Positions 8,184 to 17,380 of a stretch of DNA of 64,000 nt are shown in pieces. The translations under genes and the position numbers were made by a program. The notes under the pieces were generated by a model. The model was not told where the DNA came from. It made no database searches and saw nothing but the letters and a program-made list of their open reading frames with translations. How positions within the stretch are numbered: position 1 is the first letter of the stretch; every line of letters begins with the position of its first letter. The stretch lies in assembly GCF_001904745.1 (NCBI RefSeq), contig NZ_MRCD01000019.1, positions 1 through 64,000 of the forward strand, given 5' to 3'. Source of the stretch: Calothrix sp. HK-06. Its GTDB lineage: Bacteria > Cyanobacteriota > Cyanobacteriia > Cyanobacteriales > Nostocaceae.

Positions 8184-10400
8184 TTAACAGTTTGAATTAG
8201 TAGCGCTAATTTTTGAATGCATAACCGTAACTTGATCGACAATTCTATCAAGTAAGATACTAATAAAAGTATAATCTAGTATTGCATGGTGTGTATGAAT
8301 ATTAGGTTGTTCAACAATTTGTTCTAAATTTATATGAATATTATCTAATGTTCTATCTAAAGGAGGAAGCGGTTGTGGTACATGTTTATTTTCAATTGCA
8401 TCTGCTAAATCTAGTAATATCTCTTTGATTGATAGAGCAAATTTCTCTAAGTCAGGTAGTTGAAGGTGTTTATCGAAATCATGAACTTTTGTAAAGAGGG
8501 CTGTATTAATTTCAAATAAACGTTCTAAAGAATTAATTAAAATCATTGAAGAGTCAATAGAACCATAACATCTACTTGGTTCACTTAGTAGTTTCTGAAA
8601 AGATGCAGCAGTATTCGTATTTTCGAGTTCTGCTTGTCTGCGCGCTTCCCAAATTTCTTGGATGTTTTCTCTTTTTAGATAACCAGCTAGTATCTGCTGA
8701 TTATACACTTGATTGGCCATCACAGCGCGCGCAAGTTGTCTTGGAAAACGCAAACGTTCCCAACTTGGAAAAAGTAGATACCCTCCAACTAATGCAAGTC
8801 CACCACCAATAATTGTATTAAGTATCCGAATACCAGCAATTTGCCATCCCACATCCGGGTTTACAAGGTTTAACAGCAGCACTACAAGCGGAGTAATAAA
8901 AACAGTGGCAAAACCATAATTAACAGTTATTAGCGAAATGGCAGCAAATGTCATTAAAATAATAAAGATTAGTAGTAAAAAATTGTTATGAATTGTGATT
9001 GCTAAAACACTTGCTAAAGCGGCGCCAACAATAGTACCACCCATACGATGCAACGCGCGTTGTAATGTACTACCAAAATCAGGTTTGAGAATGACAACAA
9101 TGGTAAGCGTTATCCAAAAACCATGTTGCAGGTGAAAAAGAGTATATACGATTATAGAAAATGCAGTAGTTACACCCACGCGCAGCGCATGACGTAATAT
9201 CACTGACTCAAAAGTGAAATTTGCCCGCAAAGGTTCAAAAAATGTAGAGACGCGTAACATTGCGTCTCTCTGTATGACATTTCCATTTAATAATGGTGCA
9301 ATTTTACTGTCATCAATTTTCCAGTAACCAACACAAAGACATTTAACAGTATCAACTGCCGCAAGTAATTGCTCAATAAATTTCTCTGCTATTTGAGCAA
9401 TATTGCTAACATGCGCTTCGGCAAACATGACTCGCAATCTTTCTTTTTGCTGTTCAAGGGCAGTAATTATATTATTTATACTTTCAGTCTCAACAGCAGC
9501 AGCATTACCATTCTTAACTGCTACTACCAAGGCGCCTGTGACAACAGACATTTGATTGAATGTATCTTTAATTAATGTCCGAATAGAAGCAATTTGACTT
9601 TGATTGCCAGATTCTAATAACTGTGTTAATACAATTGTTGTATCAAGCATCTGGTTAGCGATTTCAAATAATACTAACAAATGCTCACCTGTTATATTAG
9701 CTGCGTGCTGCGTCAAGCGTACTGCAATCAATTGCGAACGGGCTATTTCTAAAGTGTTTTTTGCTTCTTGCTCCAATACTATAATGTGTTCCGATTGATC
9801 ACTAAGTACAGACCCTTGTTTAATAATCTCATCAAACGCAGTAATCAGCTTTGTTAAAGAACTATAACAATTAGAAATTACATCTTGAATCGGCTGATAA
9901 GGTTTTAAGAACCATAAAAACAGTGATAATGCCGTTGCCCATACTCCTCCAGCAAGGTTCTGTAGAAACATTTCAACGGCTACAGCTAAATTATTAGGTA
10001 GATTAATCGCACTTAGAAAAGCAATAGAAATAACTAAACCAATTGGAGTACCATTACTGCCATATACACCAGCAAAGCCTGCACAAACACCCCAAAGAAA
10101 CATCAAAGGTATTGTAAGCCAAATATGTCCACCAACCAGCGTTCCCACAAATGCTGAAGCTGCAACTCCAATTGTTGCTGTCACCATTGCCACAGCTTTT
10201 GTCTTGTAAGCTCCACCAACATCAGTTAAGGATACAAGCAAGGCGCCAACAGCTATGCTTATTCCGTTTAGAATATGACCTGTAACTACTCCTATGATTA
10301 ATGGAACACCAACAGCAATTGCAGTACGAAGACCGATGAATATTGCTATTTTTGTGGGATCAACAGAAATCAGTGATTTAAAAAAGCCAGTTTTACTCAT
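8184..10400 (-). CDS. FUSC family membrane protein
   Basis: This 738-residue protein has the duplicated layout of the FUSC / aromatic-acid exporter family: a hydrophobic bundle at about 20-175, a long soluble helical part, a second bundle at about 410-555 that contains FWITLTIVVILKPDFGSTLQRALHRMGGT, and a soluble tail. The HRxxGTxxG pattern in the second bundle is typical. Such proteins are thought to export small organic acids, but the substrate here is unknown. It is translationally close to the XdhC gene (4 nt), so the two may share a transcript. A palindromic repeat of the GTAGAGAC family is embedded in the reading frame at 9244-9270 without breaking it. Confidence 0.85.
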   Translation of the reverse strand: MSKTGFFKSLISVDPTKIAIFIGLRTAIAVGVPLIIGVVTGHILNGISIAVGALLVSLTDVGGAYKTKAVAMVTATIGVAASAFVGTLVGGHIWLTIPLMFLWGVCAGFAGVYGSNGTPIGLVISIAFLSAINLPNNLAVAVEMFLQNLAGGVWATALSLFLWFLKPYQPIQDVISNCYSSLTKLITAFDEIIKQGSVLSDQSEHIIVLEQEAKNTLEIARSQLIAVRLTQHAANITGEHLLVLFEIANQMLDTTIVLTQLLESGNQSQIASIRTLIKDTFNQMSVVTGALVVAVKNGNAAAVETESINNIITALEQQKERLRVMFAEAHVSNIAQIAEKFIEQLLAAVDTVKCLCVGYWKIDDSKIAPLLNGNVIQRDAMLRVSTFFEPLRANFTFESVILRHALRVGVTTAFSIIVYTLFHLQHGFWITLTIVVILKPDFGSTLQRALHRMGGTIVGAALASVLAITIHNNFLLLIFIILMTFAAISLITVNYGFATVFITPLVVLLLNLVNPDVGWQIAGIRILNTIIGGGLALVGGYLLFPSWERLRFPRQLARAVMANQVYNQQILAGYLKRENIQEIWEARRQAELENTNTAASFQKLLSEPSRCYGSIDSSMILINSLERLFEINTALFTKVHDFDKHLQLPDLEKFALSIKEILLDLADAIENKHVPQPLPPLDRTLDNIHINLEQIVEQPNIHTHHAILDYTFISILLDRIVDQVTVMHSKISATNSNC
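9244..9270. repeat. GTAGAGACGCG hairpin repeat inside a coding frame
   Basis: TGTAGAGACGCG...TGCGTCTCT forms a hairpin of the same family as intergenic copies at 26215, 29943, 33572, 42239 and 47238. This copy lies within the FUSC gene and encodes part of the soluble region. Confidence 0.7.
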
Positions 10401-10639
10401 TCATTTAAGCTTGTAGTAGCCAATGCGCGGGGCTAATGCCAAGTCCCTTTTTAGCAAATTAGAATCTATGGACATAATAGTTCTATTTTGTCTAACTGTA
10501 AATTAACGCCTTCTTTAGAGTAAGTAATCAAGTATCTTTTGGTAGAGGTTGCAAATACCTTCTGCTGAACTTAGGTATGAAATCTCTAAAAACTATCAAT
10601 TCATAATTATTTTAACAATTTTGCTTTGTGCCCGCCATT

Positions 10640-11021
10640 GTTGTACCTATAACGCTACAGGCATTGGCGCCCTCAACAGGCGCCAATCGAAGTTATTTTG
10701 CACGAGAAGCGTAAAAGCATGTATTGCGGCTCATGCTATTGATCTAATGCTGCATAAAGTGCTTAATCAACAAGTACCCCGCATCAACAACACGGATTTA
10801 GAAGAGCGGATTACGGCTTTTATCGTATTTATCTAGAACAAAAATGCGACCAAATTTAGCCGCAAAACCTTGATTTAGTAGTATTTATTTTAGAGCGTAA
10901 AGTTGAAGTTTTGACTCATACAGCAGTTATCGAGCGCCCATAATTATTGAGCGATGGACAGTTGGAGCAAGAAATTACAACCCTGTTATTGTCTTATTTA
11001 GTGGGAAAAACACAAATTTAA
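10640..11021 (+). pseudogene. Degenerate coding remnant, possibly a TetR-type C-terminus
   Basis: The plus strand holds broken frames with protein-like sequence. One runs to 10836 (HAIDLMLHKVLNQQVP). A second at about 10885-11021 reads ERKVEVLTHTAVIERP, a stop, then SDGQLEQEITTLLLSYLVG. The helical, leucine-rich ending resembles the C-terminal domain of TetR-type regulators, but this is a weak resemblance. Internal stops make a working gene unlikely. Two GGCGCC sites lie within 20 bp at about 10666-10684. Confidence 0.4.
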
Positions 11022-11083
11022 AGAATTAGGTAAAACTTTCCACAAAACATCTCATATTTCATGTTTGCCTGTTGCCGGATTGC

Positions 11084-11746
11084 CTATTTTACGTCTAAAC
11101 CCAATGTCCCCACAGCATATGACATTGCCTTTTTGACTAACTCAGCTCCCGCTTTTTCGGGTGAACCGACATCGAATGGAGGGGCTGGATCGTACTCCAT
11201 TAATAGTTGAGCCATCTTGGCGGCTTCCTCACCACAAAGCACTCCAGCAATTGTTAGACCAAAATCAATGCCTGCTGTAACCCCCCCGCCAGTCATGCGA
11301 TTTCGGTCAATCACAACTCGCTCCGTTCCGACCTCAACTCCCAACGTTGCGAGTTGTTCACGCATCATCCAGTGAGTAGCCGCTCTATAGCCTTGTAGCA
11401 GTCCTGCCTTCGCTAAAAACTCAGACCCGCCGCACACGGAGGTGATGAACTTTGCAGTGCGACCCTGTTTCTGGAAAAATTCAAGCACTTCTGGATCGTC
11501 TACTACTTTTACCTGTCCTAAGCCGCCCCCAACACAGATCACGTCCAAGGGCGGGCAATTTTCAAAGGTGGTATCAGGCAAAATCACCATTCCGTCATCT
11601 GTTTTGATCGGTAAGAGTGTTTTCCAGATTCGATGAATCTCAACATTGGGCAGCGCACTAAAAACTTGCTGCGGTCCCACAATATCTAGTGCTGTCATGC
11701 CTGGATAAATGACTAAACCAATAACGTGCTTTTGTGAATCACTCAT
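11084..11746 (-). CDS. DJ-1/PfpI family protein, isonitrile-hydratase-like
   Basis: This 220-residue protein has the class I glutamine-amidotransferase-like fold of the DJ-1/PfpI family. The opening GLVIYPGMTALDIVGP and the nucleophile elbow SVCGGSEFLAKAGLL, with Cys105, resemble isonitrile hydratase (InhA) and related proteins rather than DJ-1 itself. THWMMREQLA after the nucleophile is also typical of that branch. The real substrate is unknown. It has visibly higher GC than its neighbours and no GGCGCC site, which hints at later acquisition. It stands between two decayed genes on the minus strand. Confidence 0.88.
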   Translation of the reverse strand: MSDSQKHVIGLVIYPGMTALDIVGPQQVFSALPNVEIHRIWKTLLPIKTDDGMVILPDTTFENCPPLDVICVGGGLGQVKVVDDPEVLEFFQKQGRTAKFITSVCGGSEFLAKAGLLQGYRAATHWMMREQLATLGVEVGTERVVIDRNRMTGGGVTAGIDFGLTIAGVLCGEEAAKMAQLLMEYDPAPPFDVGSPEKAGAELVKKAMSYAVGTLGLDVK

Positions 11747-11883
11747 AAATTAATTTCCTTATGACAACCGCAATCAAATCTACACTTATACTAGGAGTAG
11801 CAACCCACCACGCCCAGTCCTCGATCGAGTACTTTTTTTAAGATCATGACGATTTCCTTGCAGTTTTTATTTAAAGAAATTAA

Positions 11884-12250
11884 TCAGTTAAAGGATGATC
11901 TCCCAACTACTGACATAATTTGTCCTGGTGTGCAATATCCACACTGAAAACCATCATGCTCAATAAATGCTGCTTGCACTGGATGCAAATCTTCGTCTTG
12001 TGCTAAACCCTCAATAGTTGTAATCTCTTCACCATCATACGAAGCAGCTAGCGCCAAACATGAAGTTAATACGGTATCCATTTACAAGTACAGTACAGGC
12101 GCCGCACTGCCCGTGGTCACATCGTTTCTTCGTCCCCGTCAAACCAATATATTCGCGCAGGGCATCAAGTAAAGTTACACGCGGGTCAAGTTGCAATTTC
12201 TGTTCTACATTGTTGATACGTAATGTTACGGTGATAGTATTGGCAACAGG
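11884..12250 (-). pseudogene. Frameshifted and truncated second copy of paoA
   Basis: The minus strand encodes TLRINNVEQKLQLDPRVTLL then TGTKKRCDHGQCGACTVLV, which closely match intact paoA. A frameshift near 12060-12070 moves the rest into another frame ([20 protein letters not shown] then [11 protein letters not shown]), and the protein stops before the last cysteine pair. The signal peptide is also missing: a hairpin repeat abuts the 5-prime end at about 12254. Cys ligands of the first cluster survive. It is therefore a dead duplicate. Confidence 0.85.
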
Positions 12251-12253
12251 AAT

Positions 12254-12376
12254 AGCTCACATCTTGCACCATTCTCAATAAGCTTAAAGAAACCGGGCTT
12301 CTGTACGAAAAATCAACGTTTTATAGCAAAGTTTTTGTCAAGAAGCCCGGTTTCTAGGCCTGGTGCAAGATGTGAG
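12254..12376. repeat. Long hairpin repeat (GCAAGATGTGAG arms, CCCGG core)
   Basis: Outer arms CTCACATCTTGCACC (12256-12270) and GGTGCAAGATGTGAG (12361-12375) are inverted copies. Inner arms AAGAAACCGGGCTTCT and AGAAGCCCGGTTTCT are inverted as well, giving a strong 120-bp hairpin. A half-copy opens the window at 1-56, and the core recurs at 44723, 46594, 53324 and 59097. Confidence 0.75.
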
Positions 12377-13116
12377 ATAGAAGAGGTAAAGCTAGAGTTA
12401 GGTAAAGGTATCTGTTCTAATATCGAGACGCGCGCTTCTTGGAAAGGACTACCGATGTTTGTGTTTTCCATACTCTTAGTCGCTTGATATTTTTTATACA
12501 AATATGTCAAAATCATCTTTTTTAATGGGCTTTATTTGAAAAGATTATTGACATGATAAGCAGAATATAAGTCGAAGCGTTTATAAGCCTTATAACTATA
12601 GAGTTAAGTCTTCTTATCTGACTCTAAAGATATAATTTACGAATTATCACTAAATATCAGTCTATAGGTAGATGGCAATACTTATTGTTTTATAGTTATA
12701 GGCGATAATGGTAATCGTTAAAACTTATATTGCATTACATCGTTTCTAATACATAAAAAAAAGACTGATATTAGACAAAATAAGAATCAACTTAGCCGCA
12801 AAGTTAATTTAATATACATAGTGTTGGTAAATATGGCGATTAAAAACGACATTAAGGGTGCGGTGTATACCGTTGCCCTAAGTGATGTCTTGGATATGTG
12901 TGCCGAACTTTTTTGCAGATAATATCAGCAATAACGTGCTTTACCAAACCTTAATACTACCTAAGTTTATTTTTTAATAACTTTATGTATATGATTCAAT
13001 GTATATTGCGATACAAGTGGTGTTACTTAAAAAAATATGAACAATTTCGATTAATAGCTATATAGTAGTTCATAAAAAGTATCTTTAGCGTAGTTTTATA
13101 AGCAGTAGGATATAAA
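12377..13116. other. AT-rich region upstream of the glycan cluster
   Basis: No recognised gene. A 29-codon frame at 12833-12922 (MAIKNDIKGAVYTVALSD...) lacks a ribosome binding site and matches nothing I know; it may be a fragment. A minus-strand frame at 12313-12516 runs through the hairpin repeat and is probably chance. The promoter of the glycosyltransferase operon should lie at the right end. Confidence 0.5.
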
Positions 13117-14346
13117 ATGCATTCAGATTTTTCTCTAGTATCGGTAATAATTCCTGCTTACAACGCAGAGGTGTTTATTGGTCGAACTTTAGAATCAGTT
13201 ATCTCTCAAACCTACAAGAATCTTGAAATTATAGTAGTTGATGATGGCTCACAAGATGGAACTGCGTCTATTGTAGAGTCATTTATGGAAATAGATAGTC
13301 GTATCGTTTTATTTAAACAAGCTAATGCAGGGGTAGCAGCAGCACGTAATTTAGCGATAGCCAAATCTAGTGGTGAATTTATTGCTCCTATCGATGCTGA
13401 TGATATTTGGTATCCAGAGAAAATAGAAAAGCAAGTACAATGTTTGTTGGCAAGTCATCCAAACGTTGGCTTAGTTTATAATTGGTCAGTGTTAATTGAT
13501 GAAGATGATGTAATTTTAGGGCAATACGAACCTGAACATTATTTCAGATTTTTGACTGCGGAAGGTAATGCTTATCCAGCATTGCTGTATATGAATATTG
13601 TTGGTAATGCAAGCGTACCTCTGATTCGGAGAAGTTGTTTTGAAAAAGTTGGAGGTTATAATTGTGAGTTAAAACAGCAGAATGCTCAAGGTTGTGAAGA
13701 TTGGGATATTTATTTACGTATAGCTGATTTTTACGAGTATCGCGTTGTACCAGAGTTTCTAGTTGGTTATCGTCAAGTTAAAGGCAGTATGTCAAGAGCA
13801 ACTAAATCAATGGCTAAGTCTTTTGAGTTAGTCATAACAGATGCTCGGCAACGTCGTTTAGAATTTCCCCAGGATATATATCAGCAAATATATAATTGGT
13901 CTGCTAGTTCTTTTTTCGTTTACTTGCTGGTAAATACTTTTGAGGGTGGTGATTATTGGAATACCTTAGTTTGGTTGTATAAAGCAATACAAAAAGATTA
14001 CATTATTCTATTGCGCCGTAGTACATATCAAATTATTACTGTTTGCGCTCTTAATATTTTTGCTAAACCAATAATATCTTCAATTGTAAATCTTCAAGAG
14101 CGGAGCCGTCATCAAAACAAAGTATCTGAATCAATATCAGCACTAATAACGATTAATGAAATTAATCAAATAATGCGAAAGCCGCAAAAAGTGGTAACAT
14201 GGAAGCCATATGAAAAGTTAACATGGCAAAGGTGGCTGACAATTTTGCAACATTGTGAAAGTACATCCTTATTATTAAACTCATCTGAGCGGCAAATAGC
14301 TTATTTATCATCTGGTTCATTGCTTAAAAAAGGGGTGAATTCATGA
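13117..14346 (+). CDS. Glycosyltransferase family 2
   Basis: This 409-residue protein starts with a GT-A fold GT2 domain: VSVIIPAYNAEVFIGRTLES, the nucleotide-sugar site VVDDGSQDGT at about 40-49, and the metal-binding IDADDIWYPE near 92-101, followed by GCEDWDIYLR as acceptor and catalytic region. The last 150 residues are less conserved and have weakly hydrophobic stretches. It would transfer a sugar from a nucleotide donor to a growing glycan; donor and acceptor cannot be told from sequence. The stop codon overlaps the start of the ABC exporter gene by 4 nt (ATGA), so the two are translationally coupled. Confidence 0.9.
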   Translation: MHSDFSLVSVIIPAYNAEVFIGRTLESVISQTYKNLEIIVVDDGSQDGTASIVESFMEIDSRIVLFKQANAGVAAARNLAIAKSSGEFIAPIDADDIWYPEKIEKQVQCLLASHPNVGLVYNWSVLIDEDDVILGQYEPEHYFRFLTAEGNAYPALLYMNIVGNASVPLIRRSCFEKVGGYNCELKQQNAQGCEDWDIYLRIADFYEYRVVPEFLVGYRQVKGSMSRATKSMAKSFELVITDARQRRLEFPQDIYQQIYNWSASSFFVYLLVNTFEGGDYWNTLVWLYKAIQKDYIILLRRSTYQIITVCALNIFAKPIISSIVNLQERSRHQNKVSESISALITINEINQIMRKPQKVVTWKPYEKLTWQRWLTILQHCESTSLLLNSSERQIAYLSSGSLLKKGVNS

Positions 14347-16148
14347 AAAATAAAAATGTTATTACCAGTCTGTTACCACTACTTAAGCTATATCCTTGGG
14401 CAATACCCACAATTATAATTCTTGGAATTATTTCCTCATTTTCTGAAGGGTTAGGAATAAGCTTATTTATTCCTTTACTGCAAAGCGTATCTGAGCCAAG
14501 TTCCCAGTTATCAAATCAATTAGGACATCCAAATTATTTAGTAGATACTTTAAATAAGTTTTTTGCAAATTACTCCTCGCAAACGCGGTTACTAATTATC
14601 GCTTTGTGTATTCTTGTCAGTATCATCATTAAAAATGGTCTGTCCTATATTAATAGCATTTTATTTTCTTGGTTTAATGCTCGCATCGGTCATCGACTAA
14701 GGTCAAAAATTTTTGAACAGCTTTTGAATGTAAGCTACAGTTTTTTAGAAACGAACGAATCAGGCAAGTTAATGAATACGCTGGCAAGCGAAACTTGGCG
14801 TACTAGTCAAGCTTTATCTACATTAGTCGGTTTAATTATTACTACTTGTACAATTACTGTTTATGTATTTCTATTAATACTCATTTCTTGGCGATTAACT
14901 TTATTAGTTACTGTTTGCATGGCGTTGATATCGTTTGTAATTCAATTATTAACACAGCAAATAAAAACTTTAGGAGAACAAGCGGTAGAAGCTAATTCTA
15001 ATTTAGCTATTCGGATGTGGGAAGGGTTTTCGGGAATGAAGACAATTCGCGCGTTTGGAAGAGAAAGATATGAGCAAAGGCAATTTGATGAGACATCAAA
15101 TAAAGTACGTACTACTTTTTTCAAGCTTGATATTCTCTCCGGTATTGTTAGTCCTTTATCAGAAGTTTTATCTGCCGTTTTATTATTGTGTATTCTTGTA
15201 GTGGCGTTACTGCAAGACAAAACTGCTTTACCAACGCTGTTAACTTTTATCTTCATTTTATATCGTCTTCAACCACAGGTGAAACAATTAGACGGCGCCC
15301 GTGTTGGTTTAATGGCTTTGACAAGTGCAGTAGATGAAGTAATTTCACTTTTAGATTGTTCTGATAAACCTTACATTCGTTCTGGGTCGATTAGTTTTCC
15401 GAGTTTAACACAAGGAATTTGTTTAAAATCGGTAGACTTTTATTATAATCGTGACGAAAAGCCTGCCCTTGAGGATATGTCGCTTTCTATACCCGCGTGT
15501 AAAACTACAGCGATAGTTGGCCCTTCCGGCGCCGGGAAATCGACTTTAATAGGTTTGATTTGTCGTTTTTATGATGCGACATCAGGAGAAATCTATGTTG
15601 ATGATTACCCGATACAAGAATTAAAGCTTGATGACTGGCGCCATCAAATCGCTATTGTTAGTCAAGATGTACATATGTTTAGTACAACCGTGTTAGAAAA
15701 TATTGCTTATGGTAGATTAGATGCAACAGAAAAAGAAATAATAGCAGCAGCAAAATTAGCGAATGCTCATAATTTTATTACTCAACTACCTCAAGGTTAT
15801 GACACAAAAGTTGGAGACCGTGGTATTCGTCTTTCAGGAGGACAAAAACAACGCATTGCTTTAGCAAGAGCAATTGTCCGTGACCCGCAAATTTTAATTT
15901 TAGATGAAGCAACGAATGCACTTGATAGTATTTCTGAACATTTAATTCAAGAAGCTTTAAATACCTTAAGTCAAAATCGTACAGTAATTGTCATTGCTCA
16001 CCGTTTATCAACGATTGAACAAGCTGACCAAATTATTGTACTTAATGAAGGACGTGTGACTGAACAAGGTAACTTAAAACAACTACTTAAATTAAACGGA
16101 CTGTTTGCTCGTCTTTATAATTTACAACACCGTAATGTACATAATTAA
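14343..16148 (+). CDS. ABC exporter, fused permease and ATPase (HepA/MsbA-like)
   Basis: This 601-residue half-transporter has six membrane segments in about 1-320 and an ATP-binding domain in about 350-590. Walker A GPSGAGKST is at about 393-401, the signature LSGGQKQR near 497, Walker B ILILDEATN near 517, and an H-loop in VIVIAHRLS. It would act as a homodimer moving a lipid-linked or polysaccharide product across the inner membrane. The layout is like HepA, which exports heterocyst envelope polysaccharide, but orthology cannot be asserted. It lies inside a glycosyltransferase operon, which supports glycan export. Confidence 0.92.
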   Translation: MKNKNVITSLLPLLKLYPWAIPTIIILGIISSFSEGLGISLFIPLLQSVSEPSSQLSNQLGHPNYLVDTLNKFFANYSSQTRLLIIALCILVSIIIKNGLSYINSILFSWFNARIGHRLRSKIFEQLLNVSYSFLETNESGKLMNTLASETWRTSQALSTLVGLIITTCTITVYVFLLILISWRLTLLVTVCMALISFVIQLLTQQIKTLGEQAVEANSNLAIRMWEGFSGMKTIRAFGRERYEQRQFDETSNKVRTTFFKLDILSGIVSPLSEVLSAVLLLCILVVALLQDKTALPTLLTFIFILYRLQPQVKQLDGARVGLMALTSAVDEVISLLDCSDKPYIRSGSISFPSLTQGICLKSVDFYYNRDEKPALEDMSLSIPACKTTAIVGPSGAGKSTLIGLICRFYDATSGEIYVDDYPIQELKLDDWRHQIAIVSQDVHMFSTTVLENIAYGRLDATEKEIIAAAKLANAHNFITQLPQGYDTKVGDRGIRLSGGQKQRIALARAIVRDPQILILDEATNALDSISEHLIQEALNTLSQNRTVIVIAHRLSTIEQADQIIVLNEGRVTEQGNLKQLLKLNGLFARLYNLQHRNVHN

Positions 16149-16168
16149 TTTATAATTTCAAAATATCT

Positions 16169-17380
16169 ATGTCTTATATTATTCAAGATATTGAAGTAAC
16201 GCAGCCATTACCGACTATCTCACTCAGTGAAAATGACGCAGGTCTTGCATTGATTTTACGTCGTAAAGATAGACCTATTGGTTTTGTAATGCAAGCGCTA
16301 CCAGAAAAAAGCGTATTAACATCAGATGAGCTAACGCCAATTATTACTAAAGAGGTAGGAAAAAAGCTACTTGAAGAAAGTCTGAAAGAAGAATTAAAAC
16401 TTAAAACTGCTAATATAGCTGATTTTCCCTCACTGACTGTTGCTATTTGTACTAAAGACCGTCCAGATAATTTAACACGCTGTTTAAATTCTTTACTTAA
16501 ATTACAAGAAAAATCTTACTTTGAAATTTTAGTTGTAGATAATGCACCTTCTGACCAACGTACTCAAGATGTAGTTGCTGCACTACCGACAGTCCGTTAT
16601 GTCCGTGAACCGAAACCAGGATTAGATTTCGCGCGGAATTTAGCTATATCATCTGCTACAGGTGAAATTCTCGCTTATATAGATGATGACGTCGTTGTAG
16701 ACCGTCAATGGTTAAATGGACTAAAGGAAGCATGGGCAGAAAACCCAGATGCTTCGGCATTCACTGGATTAATACTACCATTTGAATTAGATACAGAAGC
16801 TCAAATTCTGTTTGAAGAAGCCGGAGGTTTTCGACGCGGTTTTGAAAAAATTCGTTACGGTCAAGTTTTACCTGGTAATGAATTGTATCCTTGTGGTTCC
16901 GGTATCTTCGGCGCCGGATGTAACATGGCATTTCGTCGCGACATGTTAATTAAACTTGGTGGTTTTGATGAAGCGTTAGATACAGGCGCCCCGCTTCCTG
17001 GTGGTGGTGATTTAGATATTTTTTACCGCGTAATTCGTGCAGGTTATGTACTTGTATATGAGCCACGTTATTTAATTTATCACCAACATCGTCGAGAAAC
17101 AGCAAAATTACGCCATCAGTACTGGACTTGGGGTTTGGGATTAATGGCTTTTATTATAAAGTCTTACCAAAGTGATTTACCACAACGTGCAAATCTACGA
17201 CGCTTAATATTGTGGTGGTTTCAGTACGAATTCGACCGATTAAAACAATCTATAAAGGGAAAACACCCACTACCAATATCTATGTTGTTGGCGGAATTGT
17301 GGGGTGGAATTGTAGGACTATGGGGCGAATATCCCCGTTCGGTAAAACGTATTGAACAAATTCGGAGGCAATATTCATGA
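16169..17380 (+). CDS. Glycosyltransferase family 2 with N-terminal accessory domain
   Basis: This is a 403-residue protein. Residues about 20-75 form a small domain (LALILRRKDRPIGFVMQALP) also seen in the next two genes. The GT2 domain starts near 90 (LTVAICTKDRPDNLTRCLNS), with VVDNAPSDQRT at about 125-135 and the metal site IDDDVVVD near 171-178. An acceptor region, GGGDLDIFYRVIRAG, is followed by a C-terminal part with HQHRR. The CTKDRP form of the first motif is common in cyanobacterial GT2 enzymes. It overlaps the following GT2 by 4 nt. Confidence 0.9.
   Translation: MSYIIQDIEVTQPLPTISLSENDAGLALILRRKDRPIGFVMQALPEKSVLTSDELTPIITKEVGKKLLEESLKEELKLKTANIADFPSLTVAICTKDRPDNLTRCLNSLLKLQEKSYFEILVVDNAPSDQRTQDVVAALPTVRYVREPKPGLDFARNLAISSATGEILAYIDDDVVVDRQWLNGLKEAWAENPDASAFTGLILPFELDTEAQILFEEAGGFRRGFEKIRYGQVLPGNELYPCGSGIFGAGCNMAFRRDMLIKLGGFDEALDTGAPLPGGGDLDIFYRVIRAGYVLVYEPRYLIYHQHRRETAKLRHQYWTWGLGLMAFIIKSYQSDLPQRANLRRLILWWFQYEFDRLKQSIKGKHPLPISMLLAELWGGIVGLWGEYPRSVKRIEQIRRQYS

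Noticed and set aside
12313-12516. Minus-strand 67-codon frame as a gene
   Set aside because: It reads through the hairpin repeat arms and has no start signal or recognisable protein pattern.
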